A stretch of 64,000 nt of DNA from NCBI RefSeq assembly GCF_003416895.1, contig NZ_QVIO01000004.1, forward strand, positions 186,001-250,000. The letters are read 5' to 3'. Each line of letters begins with the position of its first letter. Within the stretch, counting starts at the first letter, position 1. This document shows positions 18,773 through 27,389 of the stretch, in pieces. Under the pieces are notes generated by a model. The model was not told the DNA's origin. It saw only the letters and a program-made list of their open reading frames with translations, and did not search any database. The stretch is from Duganella sp. BJB476 (GTDB taxonomy: Bacteria; Pseudomonadota; Gammaproteobacteria; Burkholderiales; Burkholderiaceae_D). Position numbers and translations under genes: made by a program.

Positions 18773-20119
18773 ATGAACAACCCACGTCAACGTAGCACCA
18801 CGCCCGTCGTCACCGCCATGCGCGTGATCCCGGTTGCGGGGCAGGACAGCATGCTGCTCAACCTGAGCGGCGCACATGCGCCTTACTTCACCCGCAACCT
18901 GCTGATCCTGACCGACAGCGCCGGCAACCAGGGCGTGGGCGAAGTGCCGGGCGGTGAAGCGATACGCGCCACGCTGGAAGATGCGCGGGAGCTGATCGTC
19001 GGCCAGCCGGTGGGCCACTACAACGCGGTGCTCAACCAGGCCCGCGCCGCCTTCGCGGACCGCGACAGCGGCGGCCGCGGCTTGCAGACCTTCGACCTGC
19101 GCATCGCGATCCACGCTGTTACCGCTATCGAGTGCGCGCTGCTGGATTTGCTGGGCCAGCACCTCGACGTGCCGCTGGCCGCGCTGCTGGGCGACGGCCA
19201 GCAGCGCGCGCAGGTGCCGATGCTGGGCTACCTGTTCTTCATCGGCGACCGCACCCGCACCGATCTGCCCTATGCCAGCGATCCCGGTGCGGCCGACCGC
19301 TGGTCGCGCCTGCGCCATGAACCGGCGATGGATGCGCAAGCCGTGGTCGCGCTGGCGGAAGCGGCCTATGAGCGCTACGGTTTCAAGGACTTCAAGCTGA
19401 AGGGCGGCGTGCTGCGCGGCGAGGAGGAAATCGAAGCCGTCACCGCGCTGGCCGAACGCTTCCCCGATGCGCGCGTCACGCTCGATCCGAACGGCGGCTG
19501 GCTGCTGAAGGACGCGATCCGCCTGTGCCGCGACCAGGGCCACGTGCTGGCCTACGCCGAAGACCCTTGCGGCGCGGAGAACGGCTACTCGGGCCGCGAG
19601 GTGATGGCGGAGTTCCGCCGCGCCACCGGCTTGCCGACCGCCACCAACATGATCGCCACCGACTGGCGCGAGCTGGGTCACGCGATCCAGCTGCAATCGG
19701 TGGATATCCCGCTGGCCGATCCGCACTTCTGGACCATGCAGGGTTCGGTGCGCGTGGCGCAGCTGTGCCATGAGTGGGGCCTGACCTGGGGCTCGCATTC
19801 GAACAACCACTTCGACGTTTCGCTGGCGATGTTCACGCACGTCGCCGCCGCCGCGCCGGGCAAGATCACCGCCATCGACACCCACTGGATCTGGCAGGAC
19901 GGCCAGCGCCTGACCAAGGCGCCGCTGCAAATCAAGGGCGGCATGGTCGACGTGCCGGCCAGCGCGGGCCTGGGTGTGGAGCTGGACATGGCGGAAGTGG
20001 AAGCGGCGCACCAGCGCTACCTCAACATGGGCCTGGGCGCGCGCAACGACGCGGTGGCGATGCAGTTCCTGATACCCGGCTGGAGCTTCGACGCCAAGCG
20101 TCCGTGCCTGGTGCGTTAG
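18773..20119 (+). CDS. gudD: Glucarate dehydratase (enolase superfamily)
   Basis: Dehydrates D-glucarate (and L-idarate) to 5-keto-4-deoxyglucarate (EC 4.2.1.40). 448 residues, the normal length. The KxK catalytic motif is K208-L-K210. Metal ligands sit in LDPNGG and AEDPCG. HSNNHFD supplies the catalytic His at about residue 342, aligning with E. coli His339. Last gene of the operon starting at 12331, 17 bases after the GH3 gene. With Udh it forms the oxidative uronate route; the next enzyme, a ketodeoxyglucarate dehydratase or aldolase, is not in the window. Confidence 0.95.
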   Translation: MNNPRQRSTTPVVTAMRVIPVAGQDSMLLNLSGAHAPYFTRNLLILTDSAGNQGVGEVPGGEAIRATLEDARELIVGQPVGHYNAVLNQARAAFADRDSGGRGLQTFDLRIAIHAVTAIECALLDLLGQHLDVPLAALLGDGQQRAQVPMLGYLFFIGDRTRTDLPYASDPGAADRWSRLRHEPAMDAQAVVALAEAAYERYGFKDFKLKGGVLRGEEEIEAVTALAERFPDARVTLDPNGGWLLKDAIRLCRDQGHVLAYAEDPCGAENGYSGREVMAEFRRATGLPTATNMIATDWRELGHAIQLQSVDIPLADPHFWTMQGSVRVAQLCHEWGLTWGSHSNNHFDVSLAMFTHVAAAAPGKITAIDTHWIWQDGQRLTKAPLQIKGGMVDVPASAGLGVELDMAEVEAAHQRYLNMGLGARNDAVAMQFLIPGWSFDAKRPCLVR

Positions 20120-20135
20120 CGTTGTCCAGCGCCGT

Positions 20136-20837
20136 CTAGCGCAGGCGCAGCAGGCGCGCCAGTTCGCCACTTTTCTCGATGGCGTCGATGGCGGCGTTGA
20201 CCTCGTCGATGCCGGCGTTGCCCTGCTTGGCCACCGCGCACATCGACTGATACTCGTTGACCACCAGCAGATGGTAGCCGGCCGGCAGCGCGCCTTTGGC
20301 CGCCTGGCTGTCGATCATGTTGCGGGCGGCCAGAAAATAGTCGTAGCGGCCGGCCTGCCACTTGAGTAGCGTGAGGTCGGAGGAGGGCGCGTCGTCGCGG
20401 ACGAAATCCGCGCCCAGGCGCTGTTCGACTTCCGGGTAGCGGAAGCCCAGCACCGTGCCTATGCGCTTGCCTTTCAACTCGTCCAGCGTGCGCGGCGCCG
20501 GCACCCGGCTCGACGACACCAGCACTTCCGAGGTGGGGATGAAGGGCCGGCTCCAGTACACGTCGCCCTTGACCCAGGCCGGCACATAGCCACACAGGAT
20601 GTCGCCTTCGCCGCTTTCCAGCGCGCCCATCATGCGTTTGCGCGGCAGCGAGAGGAAGCGCACCGGCCGGCCCATCTGCCGCGCCAGCGCGGTGCCCAGC
20701 GCCTCCTGGAAGCGGCTCAGTTCACGTTTGTCGGGGGAGGGGCGCTCTTCGCTCTTCTGCACATAGCGCAGCTCCTGCGCGGCCGATGCCGACGCCGCAA
20801 GCAGGAAAAGGACGAGGAATCTGACGGATGAATTCAT
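20136..20837 (-). CDS. Periplasmic solute-binding protein, family 3
   Basis: A 233-residue exported protein of the bacterial extracellular solute-binding family 3. The start at 20837 gives a signal peptide (MNSSVRFLVLFLLAASASAA); the frame is open a little further but without export features. The mature part has the two-lobe pattern (GDILCGYVPAWVKGDVYWSRPF; GKRIGTVLGFRYP). No permease or ATPase is next to it, so it may be an orphan binding protein or a sensor-type protein. It is convergent with gudD and follows a LysR gene by 49 bases on the same strand. Confidence 0.8.
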   Translation of the reverse strand: MNSSVRFLVLFLLAASASAAQELRYVQKSEERPSPDKRELSRFQEALGTALARQMGRPVRFLSLPRKRMMGALESGEGDILCGYVPAWVKGDVYWSRPFIPTSEVLVSSSRVPAPRTLDELKGKRIGTVLGFRYPEVEQRLGADFVRDDAPSSDLTLLKWQAGRYDYFLAARNMIDSQAAKGALPAGYHLLVVNEYQSMCAVAKQGNAGIDEVNAAIDAIEKSGELARLLRLR

Positions 20838-20886
20838 AAGCGCGCCGGTCGAGGTTCGTTCAAGGTAGATCAATCGGGCCTCGCCG

Positions 20887-21783
20887 TCAATCCAGCGAGC
20901 GTTGCATCTCGTCGATCTCGTCCTTCAGCCAGGCGCGCAGGCGCGCGATCTTGGTCATGCCCTCCTTGCCGCGGCTGACCACCAGCCGGTAGCCGCGCTG
21001 GTACGGGGCACTGAAGCAGGCGATCCGCTTCAAGGCGCCGCTGCAGAGGTCTTCGTAGGCGATCGCGTATGAAACGAGGCTGATGCCCTGTCCCGCCAGC
21101 GCCGCCTGCGCCAGCACGGCGAAGTTGCTGTAGCTGCGGGAGAAATCGTATGTGCCTTTCAGCGCGCTGTTCTGCCGCAGCAGTTGTATCCATTCTTCGT
21201 TGCTGTGTTCATGCAGCAGCGGGAAGCGCTGCAGGTCGGCCAGCGTCAGCGCCTCCTGGCCGGGCGCCAGCAATGACGGGCTGTAGACCGCCACCAGCCG
21301 TTCGCGGAACAGCAGTTCGGGATCGCCGTCTTCGATCGGATGGAAGCGCAGCGCGGCGTCGGTGCTGCCGTCTTCCAGGTCGGCCAGGCGGTCGCTGGAA
21401 TCGATGCGGATGTCCAGCTCCGGGTATAGCTTGGTGAAGCGGTGGATGCGCGGCACCAGCCACTTGATCGCCAGCGAATGGGTGGTTGAGATGCGCAGTA
21501 TCTTTTCATCGTCGCCGTCCTGCAGCGCCACGACCTTGGCGCGCAGCTCACCCAGCGTGCGGGCCACGGCCGCCGCCAGTTCCTGCCCCTTGTCGGTCAG
21601 CGCGATGTGGCGTGGATGGCGCGTGAACAGCTCGAAGCCGACCGCCGCTTCCAGCTGCTTGACCTGGAGGCTGATCGCCGCCGGCGTCTTGTGCAGCTCC
21701 TGGGCGGCCAGCTTGAAGCTGCCCCAGCGGGCGGCGCAGTCGAAGTCGATCAGGCCGGAAAGGGAGCGCAGCGGTTTGTTCAT
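20887..21783 (-). CDS. LysR-family regulator (GcvA-like)
   Basis: A 298-residue transcription factor. The N-terminal winged helix-turn-helix covers residues about 8-65 (FDCAARWGSFKLAAQELHKTPAAISLQVKQLE), followed by a linker helix and a LysR substrate-binding domain (ILRISTTHSLAIKWLVPR). The layout resembles the GcvA/AmpR subgroup. It lies directly upstream of the binding-protein gene, which it may control. No conspicuous T-N11-A site was seen in the short upstream region. Confidence 0.9.
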   Translation of the reverse strand: MNKPLRSLSGLIDFDCAARWGSFKLAAQELHKTPAAISLQVKQLEAAVGFELFTRHPRHIALTDKGQELAAAVARTLGELRAKVVALQDGDDEKILRISTTHSLAIKWLVPRIHRFTKLYPELDIRIDSSDRLADLEDGSTDAALRFHPIEDGDPELLFRERLVAVYSPSLLAPGQEALTLADLQRFPLLHEHSNEEWIQLLRQNSALKGTYDFSRSYSNFAVLAQAALAGQGISLVSYAIAYEDLCSGALKRIACFSAPYQRGYRLVVSRGKEGMTKIARLRAWLKDEIDEMQRSLD

Positions 21784-21935
21784 GTCGGGTTTAGGCTAAG
21801 TTTTTCTTATTCATCGATCGAAAATTACTCGTTTGATCACAGGCGCACCAGCGAGGAAAATATACCTCATACGCTGATAAAACTCCATGAGTAAGGAATT
21901 ATCGATATCGGCGCCACATTCAACAGGAGGTTGCC

Positions 21936-22055
21936 ATGTTCCAGACCCAGACCGTCACCCCGCCGTGCGTATGCAAACCGGCCGTCCCATGCCCGGCGCC
22001 CAAGTTTTCGGCGGAATTGATGCGCATGCTGGCGCAGTTGGTGATGTTGCGCTGA
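21936..22055 (+). CDS. Putative 39-residue Cys/Pro-containing small protein
   Basis: A short frame with one of the best ribosome-binding sites in the window (AGGAGG, 5 bases before the ATG at 21936). The product begins MFQTQTVTPPCVCKPAV and then PCPAPKF, with cysteines at 11, 13 and 19, followed by a hydrophobic helix-like tail (LMRMLAQLVMLR). No signal peptide. It precedes the M64 peptidase gene by 131 bases on the same strand. I do not know the family. The Cys-Pro front and helical tail could suggest a metal- or partner-binding peptide, but this is open. Confidence 0.5.
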   Translation: MFQTQTVTPPCVCKPAVPCPAPKFSAELMRMLAQLVMLR

Positions 22056-22186
22056 TGAGGCGCAGCGGCGGCGCAACAGCCGGCGACGATGGCAGCAGGT
22101 TTGTGCAAGTTGCGCTGCATTGCACATCTGCGCCGCCGGCGACGGCGTGACAATCGGTGCTCCACTTAAAAAAATACGGAGACACC

Positions 22187-23800
22187 ATGACCTACCTACG
22201 CATCACGGCGGCGCTGGCAGCGCTGCTGGCCGCCGGCGCCGCCAGCGCCGACAATATCTCGCTGCGCCTGAGCTACGCCGATGGCCGCAGCGGCCCGGTA
22301 TTCAGCGCCCGCCACGCGGAAATCGGCACCTTCGCCCTGACGCCGGACGTGCGCAACCAGGCGCCGGGCGCGCAATGGCGCGTGGTCGCGCGCGATGCGC
22401 AGGGCGTCATCCTGCATGAAGTGACCGTGGCCGCCGCCCAGCAGCGCCACGTCGAAGCGTTCAACCCCAGCACCGGCGCCATCGACATCGCCGAAACCGT
22501 GCGCCAGGCGAACGGCTCGTTTGAAGTGTCGCTGCCGTTCGACGGCGCCACCGCCAGCGTCGAGGTATTGCCGGTGCAGGCCAGCAGCGGCAAGGGCATG
22601 AGCGCCGCCGTCGCCGCCGTCGCGCCGCTGGCGCGCTTCGACCGCGCCACCCTGGCCAAGCTGGCCGGCACCTCGCGCACAGCGCGCGCCGCGCGCGCCG
22701 CCGCGCTGGCCCCGGCCGCCACCGCGACCACCATCCTCAGCACCGGACCGGCCGCCGCGCGCATGGACTACGTGTTCATCGGCGACGGCTACACCGCCGC
22801 CGAAATGGACAAGTGGCACGCGGATGCGCAAAAAGTCATCGACGGCTTCCTGGCCGACCCGCTGTTTGCCGCCAACCGCGCCAACATGAATGTGCGGCGG
22901 GTGGACGTGGCCAGCAACCAGTCCGGCGTGGATGAACCGGACAAGGGCATCTATCGCGACACCGCGATGGACGCCGCCTTCAACTGCTACAACATCGACC
23001 GCTTGCTGTGCGTGGACACCGACAAGGTGCACGATATCGTCGGCTCGGTGCTGGCGCCGGATGAACGCGACGTGATCATCGTGGTCGCCAATTCCACGCG
23101 CTACGGCGGTTCCGGCGGCGAGGTGGCCACGCTGTCGATGGCGCCCCAGTCGATCGAGATCGCGCTGCACGAGATCGGCCACACCGCCTTCTCGCTGGCC
23201 GACGAATACGACTACGGCACCTGCAGCCTGGCTGGCGAACCGGGCGAGCCCGATGTGACGATGAACGGCACCCGCAGCGTCAAGTGGCGCAGCCTGATTT
23301 CGGCCAGCACGCCGGTGCCGACCACTGCCGGCGTTTATCCGAACGGCACCGTGGGCGTGTTCCAGGGCGCGCAGTACTGCACCAGCGGCAAATACCGTCC
23401 GACTGAAAACTCGCGCATGCGCATGCTGGGCTATCCGTGGCATGCGGTCAACGAGGGCGTGGCGCACAAGGTGTTCGCGCAGTACAGTGGCGGCGCTGGC
23501 GTGACGCAGACCGGCACCATCCCGGCCGGCGGCAGCGTCAACGTGCCCAATGTGAACCCGGGCTGGATGCAGGCGGCGGCCGGAAACATCAGCTTGCAGT
23601 TGACCGGCAAGGTGGGCACCAACTACCAGCTCTATCTGTACCAGTACGGTGCGAACGGGTGGGCGCAAGTGGCTACCGGAACAGGTGCGGCGGCCAGCCC
23701 GTCGATCTCCTACAACGCCGCTGCGGGCTACTATTATGCGGTGGCCACCAGCGGCACCGGCGGCGCGTATTCGCTGACCTACAGCTATGTGAAGCCTTAA
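22187..23800 (+). CDS. Secreted M64-family zinc peptidase
   Basis: A 537-residue exported metallopeptidase of the IgA-peptidase M64 family. The start at 22187 follows ACGGAGAC and gives a signal peptide ending AGAASA. An N-terminal beta-domain (M64_N-like, to about residue 140) is followed by an Ala-rich linker and the catalytic domain with RMDYVFIGDGYTAAEMDKW and the zinc motif HEIGHTAFSLADEY. The last ~100 residues look like a PPC-type beta-sandwich (NYQLYLYQYGANGW). The M64 name comes from a Clostridium IgA protease; here the likely job is degradation of external protein. Confidence 0.88.
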   Translation: MTYLRITAALAALLAAGAASADNISLRLSYADGRSGPVFSARHAEIGTFALTPDVRNQAPGAQWRVVARDAQGVILHEVTVAAAQQRHVEAFNPSTGAIDIAETVRQANGSFEVSLPFDGATASVEVLPVQASSGKGMSAAVAAVAPLARFDRATLAKLAGTSRTARAARAAALAPAATATTILSTGPAAARMDYVFIGDGYTAAEMDKWHADAQKVIDGFLADPLFAANRANMNVRRVDVASNQSGVDEPDKGIYRDTAMDAAFNCYNIDRLLCVDTDKVHDIVGSVLAPDERDVIIVVANSTRYGGSGGEVATLSMAPQSIEIALHEIGHTAFSLADEYDYGTCSLAGEPGEPDVTMNGTRSVKWRSLISASTPVPTTAGVYPNGTVGVFQGAQYCTSGKYRPTENSRMRMLGYPWHAVNEGVAHKVFAQYSGGAGVTQTGTIPAGGSVNVPNVNPGWMQAAAGNISLQLTGKVGTNYQLYLYQYGANGWAQVATGTGAAASPSISYNAAAGYYYAVATSGTGGAYSLTYSYVKP

Positions 23801-23811
23801 AAGCGCAAGCC

Positions 23812-24090
23812 TTAAGCGGGTGCTGTGGCGCGTTCCAGGTCGGCCAGCCACAGCATGGCCGATTCGCGGTTGGCGCCGCACATCTCGGCCGACGGTTGCA
23901 GGCCGCCGCAGAAGGCCGGCCGTTCGGGACGGCCGAAGATCTTGCAGCGGTTGTCGTCGGCCAGCTGGACGCAGCGCACGCCCGCCGGTTTGCCGTTGGG
24001 CATGCCGGGGATGGGGCTGGTAATCGAGGGCGCCGTGCAGCAGGCGCCGCAGTTGGGACGACAGTCCAGGGTTGGCGAGGAAATCTTCAT
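23812..24090 (-). CDS. YkgJ-family cysteine cluster protein
   Basis: A 92-residue cytoplasmic protein with the YkgJ pattern: CRPNCGACC near the N-terminus, then single cysteines in GVRCVQL, NRCKIFG, AFCGG and EMCG. The family is thought to bind zinc or an iron-sulfur cluster; its function is unknown. It is convergent with the M64 gene (11-base gap) and lies 12 bases after the alpha/beta hydrolase gene on the same strand. Confidence 0.85.
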   Translation of the reverse strand: MKISSPTLDCRPNCGACCTAPSITSPIPGMPNGKPAGVRCVQLADDNRCKIFGRPERPAFCGGLQPSAEMCGANRESAMLWLADLERATAPA

Positions 24091-24102
24091 AGGGGCGTTA
24101 TT

Positions 24103-24867
24103 TTACGCCCCTTTTTCTTGGTCCAGCCATTTTGCGATCTGGGCCGCCACCCACGGGCCGTCGTCCAGCGGCAGGTCGTGGCCGGCGCCGGGGTGGACCA
24201 GCAGCGGCGCGTCCCATGCCTGCGCCAGCCGCAGCGAGCAACGGTGGTCGACCAGCTGGTCGCCGGCGCCGGCCAATATCAGCAGCGGCACCGCCGGGCG
24301 CGTGGCCGGCGCGCGGAAGCGGGCGGCGGACCACAGCTGGCGCAGCGCGTTGGCGCGCGTGACGGGAAACTCGCGCTGGTAGCCCAGCCAGCGTTGCAGC
24401 AGCTGTTCGCGCCCGGCGGCGTCGCCGGTGCGGCTGGTCAGGCGCAGGATCAGGCGCTCCTGGCGTTCGACGCCGCCGCGCAGCATCAGCTCGACGATGG
24501 ACGGATAGTTCTGCCAGCGCAGCCGCTGGTGGAAGCGGCTGTACGGCCGCATGCTGGTGTTGATCAGCACGCAGCGCGCCACTTCGCCGGGATAGCGGCT
24601 GGACCACTCCACCGCCGCCATGCCGCCCAGCGACAGCGCCAGCAGCGAGTAGGGCGGGTCGATGCCGCGCGCTTGCAGGTCGCGGCGGCAGTAGTCCACC
24701 ATCTGCGCTACCTGCGTGACGCTGCGCATGGCGTGGCGTTCGCCGTTGCCGGGCAGGTCGGGCGTAACGATGGCGGCATCCGGCAGCGCGGCGGCCAGCT
24801 GGCCGGGGAAGCCGCCCCAGTGGCGCTGTTCGCGCATCAGGCCGCGCAGCAGCACCCAGCTGCTCAT
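24103..24867 (-). CDS. Alpha/beta hydrolase
   Basis: A 254-residue serine hydrolase fold. Nucleophile elbow LALSLGGMAA (Ser near residue 98), an Asp in ILAGAGDQLVDH and the catalytic His in HPGAGHDLPLDD complete the triad; RHWGGFPGQL forms the oxyanion-loop region. The substrate is unknown. The start ATG at 24867 overlaps the stop codon of the M14 peptidase gene, so the pair is translationally coupled; an upstream in-frame start four codons earlier is possible. Confidence 0.85.
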   Translation of the reverse strand: MSSWVLLRGLMREQRHWGGFPGQLAAALPDAAIVTPDLPGNGERHAMRSVTQVAQMVDYCRRDLQARGIDPPYSLLALSLGGMAAVEWSSRYPGEVARCVLINTSMRPYSRFHQRLRWQNYPSIVELMLRGGVERQERLILRLTSRTGDAAGREQLLQRWLGYQREFPVTRANALRQLWSAARFRAPATRPAVPLLILAGAGDQLVDHRCSLRLAQAWDAPLLVHPGAGHDLPLDDGPWVAAQIAKWLDQEKGA

Positions 24868-25880
24868 GCGTCGTACCACTGCGCTAGCGCGCGCCGGTGC
24901 TGGACCTTGCGCGCCATCCCTTCCGGCATCCAGCGCCCGTGGCTGTTGGCCGCGCGCATCAGGAAGTCGAACCAGATCAGGTGGCGCCGCAGCACGCGCT
25001 GCAAGCGGTGCTTGGCGGTCGGGTTAAAGATGGCGATGCGGTCGAAGATCTGGCGTGGATTTTTCTTCACCCACAGCCATGAACCCATCTCCAGCGTCAG
25101 CGGCAGGAACACGCGCTCGCTGTAGCTGGTGCCGTTCAGGTACAGGTAGTCCCACAGGTCGCCGTGGGTGCGGTACTGGCGGCTCTGCGGTTCGAACACG
25201 TAATTGTGGTTCGGGTAGCTCTGGCTGAACAGCTGCTCCAGCGCGCCGATGTCGGCCAGGTGCGGAATCGGCGCCGTGGTGTGCGCGTGCGGGAACCAGA
25301 TGCGGTCGCGCAGGCCAAAGCCGGAATGGCAATCGAGCGCCATGCTGAACTGGCGCGATAGCAGTTCGCGCTCGACCAGCTCGCACACGGCCTGGCTTTC
25401 CGCCTCCATCGGCGCGCCGGCCTTACCGCGGTACCAGGGCAGGTGATGGCTGTAGCGCTGGCCGCCGAGCATGAACGGCACTTTGTCGACCGCGCTCAGC
25501 GGCGCGTTGCGCATCAGGTCCACGCCCTGCGGATTGCAGCGCGTGGCTTGCCACATGCCGCCCGGGTTCACCAGCGGCATGAACACCAGCCGCATCGATT
25601 CGAGCTGCTGGTGCAGGGTGCTGTCCCAGCGCAGCCGCGCCAGCAGGCTTTCCATGAACGACAGGATGACCTGGGTGCCGATGCGTTCCAGCCCGTGGAT
25701 GCCGCCGAAGAAGCCAAGCGCCGGCACGTCCGGGCTGGGGTTGCCCAGTGCGATGGTGTAGACCGGGAACTGGCGGCCGTCCATCGCCACCGTGCAGGAG
25801 GTGCCGACTTCCAGATGCCGTCCGCCTTCGTCGATCAGGCGCTTCAGGGTGATCAGTTCGGGCAGGTTCTTCTCGGGCAT
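24864..25880 (-). CDS. M14-type zinc carboxypeptidase-like protein
   Basis: About 338 residues with the M14 zinc motif GGIHGLERIG (HxxE), the third ligand in ALDCHSGFG and the catalytic Glu in PLTLEMGSW. Substrate side-chain contacts are suggested by NPQGVDLMRN. No signal peptide, so probably a cytoplasmic amidase or peptidase of the M14 type acting on peptidoglycan peptides or similar. The ATG at 25880 (MPEKNLPEL) is preferred because the conserved domain starts soon after. The frame stays open to 25958, where the N-terminus would be unusual. Neither start has a clear ribosome-binding site. Confidence 0.78.
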   Translation of the reverse strand: MPEKNLPELITLKRLIDEGGRHLEVGTSCTVAMDGRQFPVYTIALGNPSPDVPALGFFGGIHGLERIGTQVILSFMESLLARLRWDSTLHQQLESMRLVFMPLVNPGGMWQATRCNPQGVDLMRNAPLSAVDKVPFMLGGQRYSHHLPWYRGKAGAPMEAESQAVCELVERELLSRQFSMALDCHSGFGLRDRIWFPHAHTTAPIPHLADIGALEQLFSQSYPNHNYVFEPQSRQYRTHGDLWDYLYLNGTSYSERVFLPLTLEMGSWLWVKKNPRQIFDRIAIFNPTAKHRLQRVLRRHLIWFDFLMRAANSHGRWMPEGMARKVQHRRALAQWYDA

Positions 25881-26005
25881 GGAAGCGGACGCAGAAAGGG
25901 GGGATCGACAGTGTAGCCCACTCGCCGCCGCTTGGCGATTCGTATAAATATTGGTCATATGTTAATGTTATGCTCAGGATGCCAAAAACTTAACGGGAGA
26001 TAGCA

Positions 26006-26488
26006 TTGACAGCACATGCAGTACTTCGTAACACCATCGCCGGCGCCGCGCTGGCGCTGAGCGCCGCAGCCGCGCTGGCGCAGAACGGCATATCCAACTT
26101 CACGCCTTCCGAGAAAATCTCGGTCGGCACCATGTCCATCCTGGCCGCGCCGGTGGTCAGCGTGGCCGCGTCGGGCCATGGCGATTCCGGTCCGGCCGCC
26201 GGTTCGGTCGCGGTGGTCGCTGGCGGCGCGTATGTCGTCAGCGGCATTGCGCAGAGCGTGGCGGGCGGAGTCGAGGTGGTGCTGACGTCGGTCGGCTCGG
26301 CGGCCAAGCTGTCGGTCAAGCTGGCCGGCAAGACGGTCGACGCGATCGGCCTGTCGGTGGGCACCACGGTGCAGGTGGTGTCGGAAACCACCGGCACCCT
26401 GCTGGTCGCATCGGGCAAGGTCGTGGCCTTTATTCCTAACGCATTGGGCGAGGCGCTGTTGTCGCAAAAACGCCTGCCGCCGCAATGA
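26006..26488 (+). CDS. Small exported Ala/Val/Gly-rich protein, TTG start
   Basis: A 160-residue protein starting at TTG 26006, preceded by GGGAGA with good spacing; no in-frame ATG exists near. It has a signal peptide (AAALAQN), then a low-complexity hydrophobic-helical body rich in Ala, Val, Gly and Ser (VSGIAQSVAGGVEVVLTSVG). It resembles proteins annotated as STM0539 family, but I am not certain of that name. Its stop overlaps the start of the DUF2145 gene (ATGA), so the two products are likely used together. Confidence 0.75.
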   Translation: MTAHAVLRNTIAGAALALSAAAALAQNGISNFTPSEKISVGTMSILAAPVVSVAASGHGDSGPAAGSVAVVAGGAYVVSGIAQSVAGGVEVVLTSVGSAAKLSVKLAGKTVDAIGLSVGTTVQVVSETTGTLLVASGKVVAFIPNALGEALLSQKRLPPQ

Positions 26489-27294
26489 GCGCGCGGGCGC
26501 GGGCGCTGCTGGGGGCGGCGGGCGTGATCGCCATGTTGGCCGCCGCGCCGGCGCATGCCGGCCGTTCCTGCGAAGAGCATCCTGTGACGCAGGTTTCGTT
26601 GACCGATGCGCTGGCCACCGGCCAGGCCTTGCAGGCGGCGCTGGACGCGACCGGCAGCGACGTGGCGCTGATCGCGCGCCAGGGCCAGGACCTGTCCAAG
26701 TATGGCTTGAAGTACAGCCATGCCGGCCTGGCGTTCCGCAGTGCGCCCGGGCAGCCGTGGCGCGTGTACGAATTGCTCAACGAGTGCGGCACGGCCGATT
26801 CCGCGTTGTGGGTCGACGGCCTGGCGAATTTCTTCCTTGAGAACCCGTACACGCTGGACGCGTTGATGATCGTGCCGCCGCCTAAGCTGGCCGCCAAACT
26901 GGGCGAGGCCTTGCGCGATCCGGCGGCGCTGCATGGCTTCCACGGCAGCCACTACAGCATGGTTGCGTATCCGTTCTCGACCAAGTACCAGAACTCCAAC
27001 CAGTGGGTGCTGGAGGTGCTGGCCTCGGCCGAGGCCAGCGACTTCCGCATCCGCACGCGCGAGCAGGCGCAGTCGTGGCTGAAGATGGCCGGCTACACGC
27101 CAACCGAGATGCATATCGGTCCGTTGACGCGGCTGGGCGGCCGCGTGTTCAAGGCCAATATCGCGTTCGACGACCACCCGAACGCGCTGCGTTTCTCCGA
27201 CCGCATCAACGCCGTCACGGTCGATTCGATGCTGGCCTTCCTGCGCGCGCGCGACGAGGGCTGGACAGTGCAGGAACTCAAGGGGCGCCGCTAA
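26485..27294 (+). CDS. DUF2145 exported protein
   Basis: A 269-residue protein with a signal peptide ending AAPAHAG and one early cysteine (RSCEEHP). Family-typical segments are YGLKYSHAGLAF, YELLNECG, SHYSMVAYPFSTKYQNSNQWVLE and GYTPTEMHI. DUF2145 shows the His/Cys arrangement of an NlpC/P60-like papain fold (SHAG with Cys/His/Asn neighbours), which would suggest a peptidase or amidase, but activity has not been established to my knowledge. Coupled to the preceding small exported protein by a 4-base overlap. Confidence 0.85.
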   Translation: MSARARALLGAAGVIAMLAAAPAHAGRSCEEHPVTQVSLTDALATGQALQAALDATGSDVALIARQGQDLSKYGLKYSHAGLAFRSAPGQPWRVYELLNECGTADSALWVDGLANFFLENPYTLDALMIVPPPKLAAKLGEALRDPAALHGFHGSHYSMVAYPFSTKYQNSNQWVLEVLASAEASDFRIRTREQAQSWLKMAGYTPTEMHIGPLTRLGGRVFKANIAFDDHPNALRFSDRINAVTVDSMLAFLRARDEGWTVQELKGRR

Positions 27295-27389
27295 GCCCGC
27301 TTGTTGCAATTGCCGGCGATGCGATTCATTATCCGGGTAGCGTATCCAGCGCTGCCAGCATCCGTTGTTTAACTTTCTTTAGGAAGATT

